This document shows, in pieces, positions 22,285 through 33,095 of a DNA stretch of 64,000 nucleotides. The stretch covers positions 1,680,001 through 1,744,000 of the forward strand of contig CATNEN010000029.1 in the NCBI GenBank assembly GCA_950097015.1, written 5' to 3'. This DNA comes from Macrostomum hystrix. Taxonomy: Eukaryota > Platyhelminthes > Macrostomidae. Each line of letters starts with the position of its first letter. Position 1 is the stretch's first letter. A program made the translations under genes and the position numbers. The notes beneath the pieces are model-generated. The model ran no database searches, had not been told where the DNA came from, and was given only the letters and a program-made list of their open reading frames with translations.

Positions 22285-25185
22285 ATGACCAAAGACTCCG
22301 GCTCGCCGATCGAAGACGACAAGCCGAGGACGCCCGGCTCCAGACAGGGCTCAGCCAAGTCTGGGCGAAGCGATGGCGCGCGGAGCGATAAGTCGGCAGC
22401 GAAGAGCGACAGATCCGCAGGGACGAGAAGCGACAAGTCGGCAACAGCCAAAAGTGACAAGTCCGCACCACGATCCACGAGGTCTGCGAAATCGCCCAAG
22501 GAATCCGCTGAGGATGGCCAACGAGAAGATGCTCATTCGCCAGCCGATGCAGCAGCCGAAGTCGAGACCAAGGATCTCACAGAAACTGTCGAAGATGGAG
22601 AAACCTCGGGAGCAGAGGACGGTGGACACGAAGGCAGACACGCGCATGAGACAGAAGGCGGCCTCGAGGCCATCGCCGAGGAGGCTATTCGGGAGGAGGT
22701 GGAAACGCTAAACAAGGAAATGGACAATATTCAGATTAGCGTCCCCACGTTCAACGAGTTTGTGCAGCACGAAACTGAGTTTCGCTTTAAGGATTTCCCA
22801 GTCACCTATCACGAAAACACGGTTACTGAGGATCTTGTTCTGTCTTACGCTGCGAATTTCCGTCGTCAGTACGCTCACCTGGAGAAGGATCGTAAGCCAC
22901 TTTTTCTTAACCCATTGAACGAGTGCGACATCGAAAAGTTTGTCTGCACCACTCTGAATCCGACCAAGCTGCCGTACAGAGAGCTCTACGATTGGCATGG
23001 CGCAGCCAGTTTTGTTGCCGACTATCTCAACTATGTGCTGCTCGATCCACCCACCGAGCTGCCAGAGCGCATGTTCTCGCCGTCAACAACGCTGGAGATT
23101 CAGAAGGGCCACTGCTTTGAATACTCGCAGCTGCTCTGTTCTATTCTGCTCGGTTGTGGCTACGATGCCTACGTCGTGAGCGGCTATGCGACCAGGGAAA
23201 TCTGCATGATGGACGAGTCGCGGGACGTCTGTTCTGAGTTGCAAAGGAAGCTGGAGGCGAAGCGCGAAGCGACGGCCACTGAGCAGAAAAAGTACTCAGT
23301 GAAGCCGCCGAAGGACCTGCGCAGTCAATTCATTCTCAACATGGAGGCCCGAAAGGTGAGGGAGGAACGCGAGCGCGAAGAAGCCGAGAGAAGGGAGGCG
23401 GAGAAGCGCGAACTCGAAGCAGAGCGGCCCGTCAACGATCCTCTGTACGGACTACGAGTTCACTCCTGGGTCCTCGTGCTGGCCGGAAAGCGCGAAGTCC
23501 CGGAGAGCTTCTTCATCGAGCCACTGACTGGCGTGGCTCGGCCGCTTGTCAACGACGACTACTGCGGCATTGAGAGCCTCTGGAACCACAAGAACTACTA
23601 TGTCAACATGCAGAGCTGCCGTGAAGGAGTGCGGAAGCTGAGCTATGACCTTGGCGACTGCACACTTTGGGAGTTTATGTTCCCTAGCAACGAGAAGCCG
23701 CTCTACCTTCTCCCAGAGGTCAAGGAGCAGCGCGACGAGGAGGAGGGCGATGAAGACAACGAAAAGGTGGAGGAAATCGAGAGGCACTTGGACATGCCAA
23801 AAACCTGGACGAAGCCGATCGTGCTCTCGCGGCGGGATTTCGAGACTCGGTGTCCGCACGGAAAGAAGACAAAGATCTACAAGAAGGCCAAGCTCGAAAA
23901 ATTTGCCCCGTATCTCCTTCGCGACGGCATGGTCATGCGGCTATCCATCTACACAGATAGAACTCTGTCTGACCTTGTCGAGGTCAGAGAGTATTTCGAG
24001 AATCGGGCCGACAAGCTCACTTTGCGAGTGAGAGACATGGCCACTGGCAAGGTTTCTGAGCACTTCGCCAAGGGACGCATGGAGAGGCTTCACGAGCACC
24101 AGTACTATGCGTCTAGACCCGGCCCGGAAACTGAGCGGGTCATGTTTTTCTACAATGACGCTCGCGTCGACTGTCTAGCTCGGAGGGAGGAATGGCCTCT
24201 AGAGATGAAAGAGTTCTTTGTCAACCGCCCGGACCGGCTATACTTTCGGCACACAGTTTTTTCGAAGCGCGTCAAGAAATTTGCGCCCCAGAGTGCGCCA
24301 GGTGAGCCGGAGGTGCGTCCGATCAGCAGAATCGAGGAGAAGTTCGCTCGGAATCCAGAAGTTCCCGCTAACGAGGATGTCGCCGAGCGAATTTTCGTGT
24401 TGACTGAGGACCGCATTCAGCTGGTGTACCATACCGACTCCAGCAAGATTGCTGCCAGCACTCGCGAGTACATCAAGCCGCCGAATTCCGACGAGAAAGG
24501 CACCGTGATTGTCCTGCCGCCAGATAACCACAGTACGTTCCAGGTGGACCCGAACAAGGCCGGCAAGAAGGAGGTGCAAGTCTACCAGCTGCTGCTGGAA
24601 CTCATCGCGATCGAGGAGAAGACGAAGGAGCGGGTGCGTGCCTCCGAGAAGGAGTCGCTCGACATCCTGAACGCCAGGTCGAGGGAGGAGGCAGATGCTG
24701 AGATGGACATCAGTCTCTACGACACGGAGAGAAACGAGAAGGCGAAGAAACATCGCGAAGAGCTGGAGCGTCAGCGTCAGGAGGAGCTCATGCGCAACCG
24801 CGAGCTTGAGCTCGACTACCTGGCACCGTTCCTGGCGCAGCTCGGCGAACCAACCAGGATCACGAAGGAAATCGCGTTCGAGCTGCGCAAGGCCTGTCTG
24901 GAGGACTTCAAGCATCGCCTGATTGACAAGGCCAACCTCATCCAGAGCCGCTTCGAGAGGCAAAGCGCCGACCTGCAGAAGAAGCAGAGCTGGTATCAGC
25001 AGAACCAGGTGAACATGTCCAAGAACGACGAAGAGGAGTATTTGAAGTACTGCAGCGAGGCCATGTTCAAGATTCAGATCTTAGAGGAGATGCTGCAGCG
25101 GCACAAGAACTTGGCGCCGCACAAATTCCAGGCGCTGGAGCTGAAGCTACGGACCGATCCCAGGCTGCAGGACTTCCTGAACTGA
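22285..25185 (+). CDS. DRC7: Dynein regulatory complex subunit 7 (CCDC135/lobo)
   Basis: A 966-residue single-exon protein of the nexin-dynein regulatory complex, which links outer doublet microtubules and controls beating of motile cilia and flagella. Residues 1-150 are a Ser/Lys/Asp-rich low-complexity leader longer than in vertebrates (human about 874 residues). A transglutaminase-like fold follows: KGHCFEYSQLLC (Cys277), GLRVHSWVLVL (His393) and FIEPLTG (Glu412), keeping the Cys-His-acid arrangement. The central and C-terminal parts are charged with coiled coils (RKVREEREREEAERREAEKR near 355-375; HREELERQRQEELMRNRELE near 830-850), and the end FQALELKLRTDPRLQDFL is family-like. The gene is head to head with IQCB1 over an X-box. 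Confidence 0.94.
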   Translation: MTKDSGSPIEDDKPRTPGSRQGSAKSGRSDGARSDKSAAKSDRSAGTRSDKSATAKSDKSAPRSTRSAKSPKESAEDGQREDAHSPADAAAEVETKDLTETVEDGETSGAEDGGHEGRHAHETEGGLEAIAEEAIREEVETLNKEMDNIQISVPTFNEFVQHETEFRFKDFPVTYHENTVTEDLVLSYAANFRRQYAHLEKDRKPLFLNPLNECDIEKFVCTTLNPTKLPYRELYDWHGAASFVADYLNYVLLDPPTELPERMFSPSTTLEIQKGHCFEYSQLLCSILLGCGYDAYVVSGYATREICMMDESRDVCSELQRKLEAKREATATEQKKYSVKPPKDLRSQFILNMEARKVREEREREEAERREAEKRELEAERPVNDPLYGLRVHSWVLVLAGKREVPESFFIEPLTGVARPLVNDDYCGIESLWNHKNYYVNMQSCREGVRKLSYDLGDCTLWEFMFPSNEKPLYLLPEVKEQRDEEEGDEDNEKVEEIERHLDMPKTWTKPIVLSRRDFETRCPHGKKTKIYKKAKLEKFAPYLLRDGMVMRLSIYTDRTLSDLVEVREYFENRADKLTLRVRDMATGKVSEHFAKGRMERLHEHQYYASRPGPETERVMFFYNDARVDCLARREEWPLEMKEFFVNRPDRLYFRHTVFSKRVKKFAPQSAPGEPEVRPISRIEEKFARNPEVPANEDVAERIFVLTEDRIQLVYHTDSSKIAASTREYIKPPNSDEKGTVIVLPPDNHSTFQVDPNKAGKKEVQVYQLLLELIAIEEKTKERVRASEKESLDILNARSREEADAEMDISLYDTERNEKAKKHREELERQRQEELMRNRELELDYLAPFLAQLGEPTRITKEIAFELRKACLEDFKHRLIDKANLIQSRFERQSADLQKKQSWYQQNQVNMSKNDEEEYLKYCSEAMFKIQILEEMLQRHKNLAPHKFQALELKLRTDPRLQDFLN

Positions 25186-26720
25186 ATCGGCGCCCTCTCA
25201 GTCGGCTGTCTGATCCGGAGCAGGCGAATAATCTAGACTTTCGAGCGGTTCTCAAACTGAACGCTTGCCCCATGGACTCCTCCTTTGAAAAGTTATCGTT
25301 CGAATCCTAGCTTCACTACTCGAGGCAGTAGTAGTTCATCGCTCCGATTGACCAATTATTTTTTATTATCGTATTTTATTAACCGTTAGATTTTTTGAGG
25401 ACACTCGAAAGGACAAGAATTTATCGCGTGTCTAAAATAATGCCCTTTTAAAAATCACTTCGAGCACTTACTTAGCAACAAGTTCCGAGTTGCTCTACAT
25501 GCTTTAAATATATCGTGTGTAGTGTATGTTTCTTACTTTCATCAAGCCGCATTTCAATTTTAATTTTGACTACTCGAATCCAAAGCAGACTAAAGGTGCA
25601 ACTTAACTAAGCAATATAGTGCAAGTGTATTGATAAGAAGTGAGACACCCTGTAGGGAATCAGTGAGCATCTTTGAGAACTAGAGCGTGAGATTTAAATC
25701 CTATTCTGTAATGCCTTGATAAAAGCTTATCTGATTCGCTTGCCAAGATTCACAATGCTTCTTAAAGTGCAGCTTAATCCGTAGCAAGCTCGGCTTAACT
25801 TCTAGGGAAAATTGGGATAAATTTTCCTTTTAAATACTCTCTTAACAGACCTTATGGAGCTTGATTTAATTCTTAATGCTTTTTTACCTATTCTCAGTAA
25901 CTTGAAACTATATTTTGGCAAGGTATACTAAATCGAACGGTCCGTCTTTTAGTGGTTTTTCGCCATTCACCTTTTCGATGGGATTTCATTAGATAAAGTG
26001 GAGTTCTAACACACGCGTACCTTTTTAGCATAGTGCGCAGGGACAAAAGTACTCAAGTTTTGTCTAGGCCCAAAATTGGTGCACGTATTATATCATAATT
26101 ATGCTCTGTAGGCTTCAATTATGCAAATGAAAATTTACAATCCGATTATCTGATTCAGTAAATCTGGAATGACACCCTCGGGAGACACCTCGGGACTGCC
26201 AGCAGGCTAGAGAAGAACTCAGAGACGGCGAAAGTGCGCCTATGAGCTTCAGAAAGGGCCTCTATAAATCGGCTTTAACCTCACCGCCAGCTTTGGAAGA
26301 AAAGTTGAAAAAAATATGCCTAGAATGACCGAGAATGAGAGACAAAAATGAAATCGGAATCCAATTCTAGACGGATGAGGCCAATGAGGATCGATTAAAA
26401 GTTCTCCCCATCGGAAACCAGACAGACTGTTTGCTCAGCGGAAGTAAAGGACGCGGAGTGTGTCTGTATTAGGGGCAAATAGCAATGGCGGTGATCGTCT
26501 GCAAACTTCCTGTCTGCACTATAGGGAATATTTTTCTCCCATGCAGCCTCCCAGCCTCCCAACCACCCTGGCAACTCAGAGACGGCTTGTCCACAGAGCT
26601 TTGGATATAGAACCTTGAAAGACAACAATCCGCCGAAACCTCAGTTTTCCAGACTTGTGAAGGCCTAGTCACTGTCCTAAATTTGCACTGGGAAAAAAGG
26701 AACTAGAATTGTAATGCACT
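25186..26720. other. Gene-less spacer after DRC7
   Basis: No supported exon. Near 25265-25320 a CCATGGACTCC block and a box-B-like GTTCGAATCCTAGC may be a decayed SINE 2 remnant. Otherwise I see nothing. Confidence 0.4.
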
Positions 26721-26721
26721 A

Positions 26722-27205
26722 CATAACAGAAGACCACAGGGGTGCCCGCTGCCTACTTCACAATAGCTCCAAAACCGAAGGGCCGTTTTTCGTGAAATTC
26801 CACGATCTGAATAACATTTTTCCGCCCTTGACGATGAACTTACTTTCAAAGCCGTACGAGCCAGCATCGTCGAGATATTCAGCGATTCTTGTCGAAGACC
26901 CTGGTGACCCCAGTTCAAAAGTGCATAAATGAACAATATAATAAAAACAAAAAAGACAACAATGATAGAATTTTGTGAGCAGAAAATTTTTGCCCATTTT
27001 TGTTGTTTCTGCCACCAGACACCCCGACGAGAATCGTTGAATATGTCGACGATGCCGATGTTTTGTGATTCTGAAATTGTCTTCATCGGATGCAGCGGAA
27101 AAGTTTAGCCTTCATGTTCTGGGCTTTCATTACGATTGGTTGAATATTTTAGGAGATACAGAAAAAAAGGAGGGTATTTAATTGAAATACTCGCCTGTGG
27201 TCTAC
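26722..27205 (+). mobile_element. MITE-like repeat family, copy B (most complete)
   Basis: The left end reads AACAGAAGACCACAGGGGTG; the right end, reversed, reads AGCAGTAGACCACAGGCGAG, giving imperfect terminal inverted repeats with AGACCACAGG shared. The right end also carries GGGTATTTAATTGAAATAC, matching the GGTATTTCAAATCCC of copy C. Internally it has ACTTTCAAAGCCGTACGAGC, CCAGCATCGTCGAGATATTC, GCGATTCTTGTCGAAGACCC and GCCACCAGACACCCCGACGA. No transposase frame is present, so it would be non-autonomous. Confidence 0.7.
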
Positions 27206-27419
27206 TGCTAAAATATTAATTATCGTCCGTTTTTTACTACTGAGCTGTGTTTAAAAGAAAGTTTAAAAAACGTTTGCAGCGAAAAAGCGCGAATTGTACA
27301 CGCAGAAATTAGTTACTTTGCGTTCTGTGAGTACCTGAAACTTTCGATGCTTTCTATAAATTAAGCTCGTAAATATTGAAATAACAAAAAAAAGTTTTAT
27401 AACTCACACGTTTCTAATG

Positions 27420-27521
27420 TTTTTTTATATTCTTATTCTTATTATTCTTATTATTGTTATTATTGTTATTATTATTATTATTGTTATTCTTAATATTACT
27501 ATTATTATTATTATTGTTATT

Positions 27522-27552
<31 letters not shown>

Positions 27553-27592
27553 CTATTATTATTACTATTGTTATTATTATTGCTATTATTCA
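27420..27592 (+). repeat. (TTA)n microsatellite
   Basis: A trinucleotide tract of TTA/TTG/CTA variants. It is open in all frames and yields spurious poly-Ile, poly-Leu and poly-Asn open frames. Confidence 0.95.
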
Positions 27593-27980
27593 GGTGCGCA
27601 CGCCGATTGGGTGCTGATTTTTTTGTTTTTTTGATGTTTGAGTCTGAACAATTCGAGTTAAAAAAAATAAGGCAATAGAAAAACAATCGCATGCATAAGA
27701 TTAATTTTAGGTGAATAAAATATTTGAAATAAACAATTAGGCATTAAAACAAAAAATGAAATATTTAAATTTAAAAAGAAAATTAGAACTGTGAGTGAAA
27801 TCACTTCGCTCCCGAAAGGTGAATAGATATTGTGTTTTTGCATTCTAACTATGGGCTTCATTGTTCTAACTTCTACGAGCGAAACTTTGCATTCTAGCTA
27901 GTTATAGGTAAATGGCATATTTAGTATTTCTAAAACATTTTAGTTCCTTAGAATAGGTGAGAGAAAAAAGAGAGTGGTCT

Positions 27981-28056
27981 ATTGGGAGCTCTATTGGCTT
28001 GTCTTCACCAATCCGGGCTGCCTAGATCTCATTGGTTGTCGAGCTGATTTCCCAAT
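27981..28056. promoter_or_regulatory. CCAAT cluster upstream of the ARL gene
   Basis: Five CCAAT or ATTGG pentamers occur in 76 bp (27981, 27993, 28008, 28031, 28052), ending about 70 bp before the ARL start codon at 28127. This is the spacing expected of an NF-Y-type TATA-less promoter. Confidence 0.55.
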
Positions 28057-28126
28057 GGTTTAAAGTTATAACTGAAGAGTTTACTTCGAAAAATAGTCAC
28101 GTAGGAACAAGCTTCAGCCGCGTCAA

Positions 28127-29191
28127 ATGGGCGGCACTTTATCAGCATCGTCGGCGCCTTGCCGAGTTCTGCTACTGGGGCTGGACAACTGCGGCAAGAC
28201 CACCCTGCTGAGGCAGCTGGTTGCCAGGCACGACGACGCGTCGGCCGAGGCGGAGGCGAGCGACACGCGGCGGGTGCTACCGACGCTAGGATACGAGTCC
28301 GAGCTGGTCCGGCTGTCACAGGGAGGCCCGGATCTTGCGCTGACAGAGGTGGGAATTCTAGACAGGAATAGGATAGTCAGTACCAGGCACACTTATTCGG
28401 ACTTCTCACCGGGAGGTCGGAAGCTCGAATCTTTGCAATTTGTTTCTAAGAGGAAGATATCCTAGATTTTCGAGAATCAGCTGAGGGTGGAAATTTTGGC
28501 GGGTAAACTTGGCCCAATGCATCATTTCCACCTGTCTTTTTATCTTTATATTAAGAGTGTACAAGATAATGAAAGGATGCTGAAAAACACGGAAATATTG
28601 CAAGACACAGAGTGGTTACAAGACACAAAGATCCCACAGGTACCAGACGCTGAAATAGTACAAGACGCTGAGATGGTACAAGACACTGAGAAGGTACAAG
28701 ACACTGAGAAGGTACAAGACACTGAGATGGTACAAGACACTGAGATGGTACAAGACACTGAGATGGTACAAGACACTGAGATGGTACAATACATATCGCA
28801 GCCGCATGTCACGTGTCGCTCATCCCAAAAGGTCGGCGGCAGCCGTGTACTACGCGACTCCTGGCGTTACCACACCCGGCTAGCTGAAGGCGTTGTATTC
28901 GTCGTTGACAGCAACGACCCCGCCAGACTAGAAGAGGCCCGCCAGTTCCTATTCGAGGTGGCCACCAGCTGGGAGTTGCTCGGAGCCCCGGTGCTGGTGC
29001 TGGCCAACAAGCAGGATTTGCCGTTCGCCCTGTCTGGCTGGCAAGTGGCGGCCCGGCTGCAGACGGAGCTGCTGGAACGGCTGGGCCATCCGACGCATGT
29101 GCACCGGACTGTTGGCTTGACTGGCGACGGCCTAGTGACTGCGCTGCACGTGCTGGCCAAGTTTGTTGGACAGAGGCGCAGGGGTGATTGA
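28127..29191 (+). CDS. ARL9/10: ARF-like small GTPase, ARL9/ARL10 type, two exons
   Basis: Exons 28127-28348 and 28832-29191 join in phase 0 to give 193 residues, normal for the ARF family. The N-terminus MGG could be myristoylated. The P-loop is GLDNCGKTT, switch 1 includes PTLGYES, and the guanine-specificity motif is NKQD after VVFVVDSNDP. The G3 region reads TEVGGSRVLRDSW instead of the usual WDxGGQ: the catalytic glutamine is serine. Human ARL9 and ARL10 have the same EIGGS form, which is why I place it there; that subfamily is thought to hydrolyse GTP poorly or not at all. The intron (28349-28831) contains an 18-bp minisatellite that happens to stay open in the frame of exon 2. The acceptor CCCAAAAG has a weak pyrimidine tract, so the exon 2 edge is less sure. 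Confidence 0.8.
28596..28795 (+). repeat. 18-bp minisatellite in the ARL intron, about 11 copies
   Basis: Units are close to GTACAAGACACTGAGATG, diverged at the left edge and uniform at the right. Eighteen bases keep the frame, so it reads as repeated MVQDTE in the frame of exon 2. Splice signals on both sides argue that it is intronic. Confidence 0.9.
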
Positions 29192-29299
29192 CACCTGGAA
29201 GCATGTCAATCTGTTGTCTAGTGTGAAGCTTAATTTGCACTGATTTGATTTGATTTGACATGACTTTACATGAAAACTAAATTTCACGTGACTGAGTTT

Positions 29300-30492
29300 T
29301 CTTATTCACCCAGCTCAGTGTGTGTGAGAGAGTGACAAGTTGTGATTCACCCAGCTCAGTGTGTGTGAGAGAGTGACAAGCTGTGATTCACCCAGCTCAG
29401 TGTGTGTGAGAGAGTGACAAGCTGTGATTCACCCAGCTCAGTGTGTGTGAGAGAGTGACAAGCTGTAATTCACCCAGCTCAGTGTGTGTAAGAGAGTGAC
29501 AAGCAGTGATTCACCCAGCTCAGTGTGTGTGAGAGAGTGACAAGCTGTGATTCACCCAGCTCAGTGTGTGTGTGAGAGTGACAAGCTGTGATTCACCCAG
29601 CTCAGTGTGTGTGAGAGAGTGACAAGCTGTGATTCACCCAGCTCAGTGTGTGTGAGAGAGTGACAAGCTGTGATTCACCCAGCTCAGTGTGTGTGAGAGA
29701 GTGACAAGCTGTGATTCACCCAGCTCAGTGTGTGTGAGAGAGTGACAAGCTGTGATTCACCCAGCTCAGTGTGTGTGAGAGAGTGACAAGCTGTGATTCA
29801 CCCAGCTCAGTGTGTGTGAGAGAGTGACAAGCTGTGATTCACCCAGCTCAGTGTGTGTGAGAGAGTGACAAGTTGTGATTCACCCAGCTCAGTGTGTGTG
29901 AGAGAGTGACAAGCTGTGATTCACCCAGCTCAGTGTGTGTGAGAGAGTGACAAGCTGTGATTCACCCAGCTCAGTGTGTGTGAGAGAGTGACAAGCTGTA
30001 ATTCACCCAGCTCAGTGTGTGTAAGAGAGTGACAAGCAGTGATTCACCCAGCTCAGTGTGTGTGAGAGAGTGACAAGCTGTGATTCACCCAGCTCAGTGT
30101 GTGTGTGAGAGTGACAAGCTGTGATTCACCCAGCTCAGTGTGTGTGAGAGAGTGACAAGCTGTGATTCACCCAGCTCAGTGTGTGTGAGAGAGTGACAAG
30201 CTGTGATTCACCCAGCTCAGTGTGTGTGAGAGAGTGACAAGCTGTGATTCACCCAGCTCAGTGTGTGTGAGAGAGTGACAAGCTGTGATTCACCCAGCTC
30301 AGTGTGTGTGAGAGAGTGACAAGCTGTGATTCACCCAGCTCAGTGTGTGTGAGAGAGTGACAAGCTGTGATTCACCCAGCTCAGTGTGTGTGAGAGAGTG
30401 ACAAGCTGTGATTCACCCAGCTCAGTGTGTGTGAGAGAGTGACAAGCTGTGATTCACCCAGCTCAGTGTGTGTATGTGTGAGAGAGTGACAA
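29300..30492 (+). repeat. 41-bp minisatellite, about 29 copies
   Basis: Units contain ATTCACCCAGCTCAGTGTGT followed by GTGAGAGAGTGACAAGCTGTG. Copies are nearly identical. A rare trio of variants (TAATTCACC, GTGTAAGAGAG, AAGCAGTG) followed by a GTGTGTGAGAGTG unit appears near 29465 and again near 29998, 533 bp (13 units) later, showing block duplication. It begins about 110 bp after the ARL stop codon. Confidence 0.95.
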
Positions 30493-30563
30493 AATATTGT
30501 AAAGTAGTTAAACATGTTAATTTATTCTTTTTTGCAATAAATATAAGAATCGAGCATATGCGG

Positions 30564-31333
30564 GCTATTATCTGAGTCGTATCCTATTATCTGGGTCGTA
30601 TCCTATTATCTGAGTCGTATCCTATTATCTGGGTCGTATCCTATTATCTGAGTCGTATCCTATTATCTGGGTCGTATCCTATTATCTGGGTCGTATCCTA
30701 TTATCTGAGTCGTATCCTATTATCTGGGTCGTATCCTATTATCTGAGTCGTATCCTATTATCTGAGTCGTATCCTATTATCTGGGTCGTATCCTATTATC
30801 TGGGTCGTATCCTATTATCTGAGTCGTATCCTATTATCTGAGTCGTATCCTATTATCTGGGTCGTATCCTATTATCTGAGTCGTATCCTATTATCTGAGT
30901 CGTATCCTATTATCTGGGTCGTATCCTATTATCTGGGTCGTATCCTATTATCTGAGTCGTATCCTATTATCTGAGTCGTATCCTATTATCTGAGTCGTAT
31001 CCTATTATCTGAGTCGTATCCTATTATCTGAGTCGTATCCTATTATCTGAGTCGTATCCTATTATCTGAGTCGTATCCTATTATCTGAGTCGTATCCTAT
31101 TATCTGAGTCGTATCCTATTATCTGAGTCGTATCCTATTATCTGAGTCGTATCCTATTATCTGAGTCGTATCCTATTATCTGAGTCGTATCCTATTATCT
31201 GAGTCGTATCCTATTATCTGAGTCGTATCCTATTATCTGAGTCGTATCCTATTATCTGAGTCGTATCCTATTATCTGAGTCGTATCCTATTATCTGAGTC
31301 GTATCCTATTATCTGAGTCGTATCCTATTATCT
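30564..31333 (+). repeat. 19-bp minisatellite, about 40 copies, two-state
   Basis: Units are TATTATCTGAGTCGTATCC or the same with CTGGGTCG. The first roughly 22 units mix the A and G forms irregularly; the last roughly 19 units are all the A form. No other positions vary appreciably. Confidence 0.95.
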
Positions 31334-31335
31334 GG

Positions 31336-32170
31336 TTCCTCGTGACATGGCATTCTTTAATATTATGAAGGCTTTCTAACTAAGCATTAGAACAGGAAGA
31401 GCTACCGAAGATAGGATCCAGATTTTTAAGCTTTGGCTGAATTGGGCCTGTGAAATCTGAGCTAGTTAAAATACCAGATGAATTCCATAGCCGAATCGCG
31501 TGCACAACTGTATGCTGTGGTTGCCATGACAACGGAAAGCGAATGCCAGAAGATGTGCAGAGAGAATTGTTCGTCTACACTGGAGTCTAAAAGATAAAGC
31601 AAGGAAGAATATGTTTACTGGGGCCAATCTTCTCGTTTCACGCCTTCTCCCGACCTGAGTTGAAAAAATGCCAGGCACATTCCTCTTTTCATCCGTTATT
31701 TTCACTCCTCGTCACGACTTCCTTCCCCCAGTCTTTACACTTTCTCTGCTTTCCTGCCTATAGGCATTTCTTGCTATGCGCCGGGCCGCTAGGAGATTGC
31801 GGGGCCGGGAAGAGGAAGAGAGTTAGCTTTGGGAAAGGTATGTCAAAGGACTTTTGCTCCAATCGCTCGAGAGAAAAGAGAGAGAGCGTCGAGTGAAATC
31901 CCATTTTCCACCGTTTCCAGCGTCAATCTATTCGGGCGGAACAAGAAAATGAGGGTTAAAAAACAGAGGATATAGGAGGCTGAGGATAAAGTAGGATTTG
32001 AAGAGGCCGCTGTGACAGATGTGGGAATAGCCGGAGCATAGGCTGAGGAGTTGGTCAGGCCAGAGAGAGAGAAAGTAGCTCAAAAGAATAGACTGCTTGC
32101 TGCCGACACACCCGAACCTACCTGCCCAATGTACGAGTATGTGGCTTAAACTACACTTAACAATCAGTTA
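31336..32170. other. Gene-less spacer
   Basis: No supported exon. It contains GTTGCCATGACAAC at 31520-31533, one mismatch from a palindromic X-box, but no ciliary gene is visible nearby. Confidence 0.4.
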
Positions 32171-32179
32171 GTCCGTGAG

Positions 32180-33095
32180 TAACTCACACACTCACTCACT
32201 CTCTCATTCTCTCACTCACTTAATATCTCACTCACTCACTCTCTCACTCATTCTCTCACTCACTCACTCTCTCACTCACTTATTATCTCACTCACTCATT
32301 CTCTCACTCGCTCATTCTCTCACTTACTCATTCACTCACTCATTCACTCACTCACTCATTCTCTCACTCACTCATTCTCTCACTCGCTCATTCACTCACT
32401 CATTCTCTCACTCGCTCATTCTCTCACTTACTCATTCACTCACTCATTCACTCACTCACTCATTCTCTCACTCACTCATTCTCTCACTCGCTCATTCACT
32501 CACTCATTCTCTCACTCGCTCATTCTCTCACTTACTCATTTACTCACTCATTCTCTCACTCACTTATTATCTCACTCACTCATTCTCTCACTCACTTATT
32601 ATCTCACTCACTCATTCTCTAGCTCACTCATTCTCTCACTCATTCTCTCACTCACTTATTATCTCACTCACTCATTCTCTCACTCACTCATTCTCTCACT
32701 CACTCATTCTCTCACTCACTCATTCTCTCACTCACTCATTCTCTCACTCGCTCATTCACTCACTTATTCTCTCACTCATTCTCTCACTCATTCTCTCACT
32801 CACTCATTCTCTCGCTCATTCTCTCACTCTCTCATTCACTCACTCATTCTCTCACTCACTCATTCTCTCACTGGCTCATTCTCTCACTCACTCATTCACT
32901 CACTCATTCTCTTACTCATTCTCTCACTCACTCATTCTCTCACTCACTCATTCTCTCACTCACTCATTCTCTCACTCACTCATTCTCTCACTCACTCATT
33001 CTCTCACTCACTCATTCTCTCACTCACTCATTCTCTCACTCACTCATTCTCTCACTCACTCATTCTCTCACTCACTCATTCTCTCACTCACTCGT
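32180..33095 (+). repeat. ACTC/ATTCTCTC array, 16-bp based
   Basis: Units close to ACTCACTCATTCTCTC with shorter and longer variants (TTATTATCTC, CTCGCTC). Its right part, from 32593, is the start of the 2,932-bp duplication; the corresponding part recurs at 35525-36027. The Ser/Leu/His/Thr open frames are artefacts. Confidence 0.95.

Noticed and set aside
27414-27692. Poly-Asn, poly-Leu and poly-Ile open frames
   Set aside because: These are simple translations of the (TTA)n microsatellite.
28487-29191. A 234-codon single-exon protein with MVQDTE repeats fused to a GTPase C-terminus
   Set aside because: It lacks the P-loop; splicing from 28348 to 28832 gives a full-length ARF-family protein, so the repeat part is intron.
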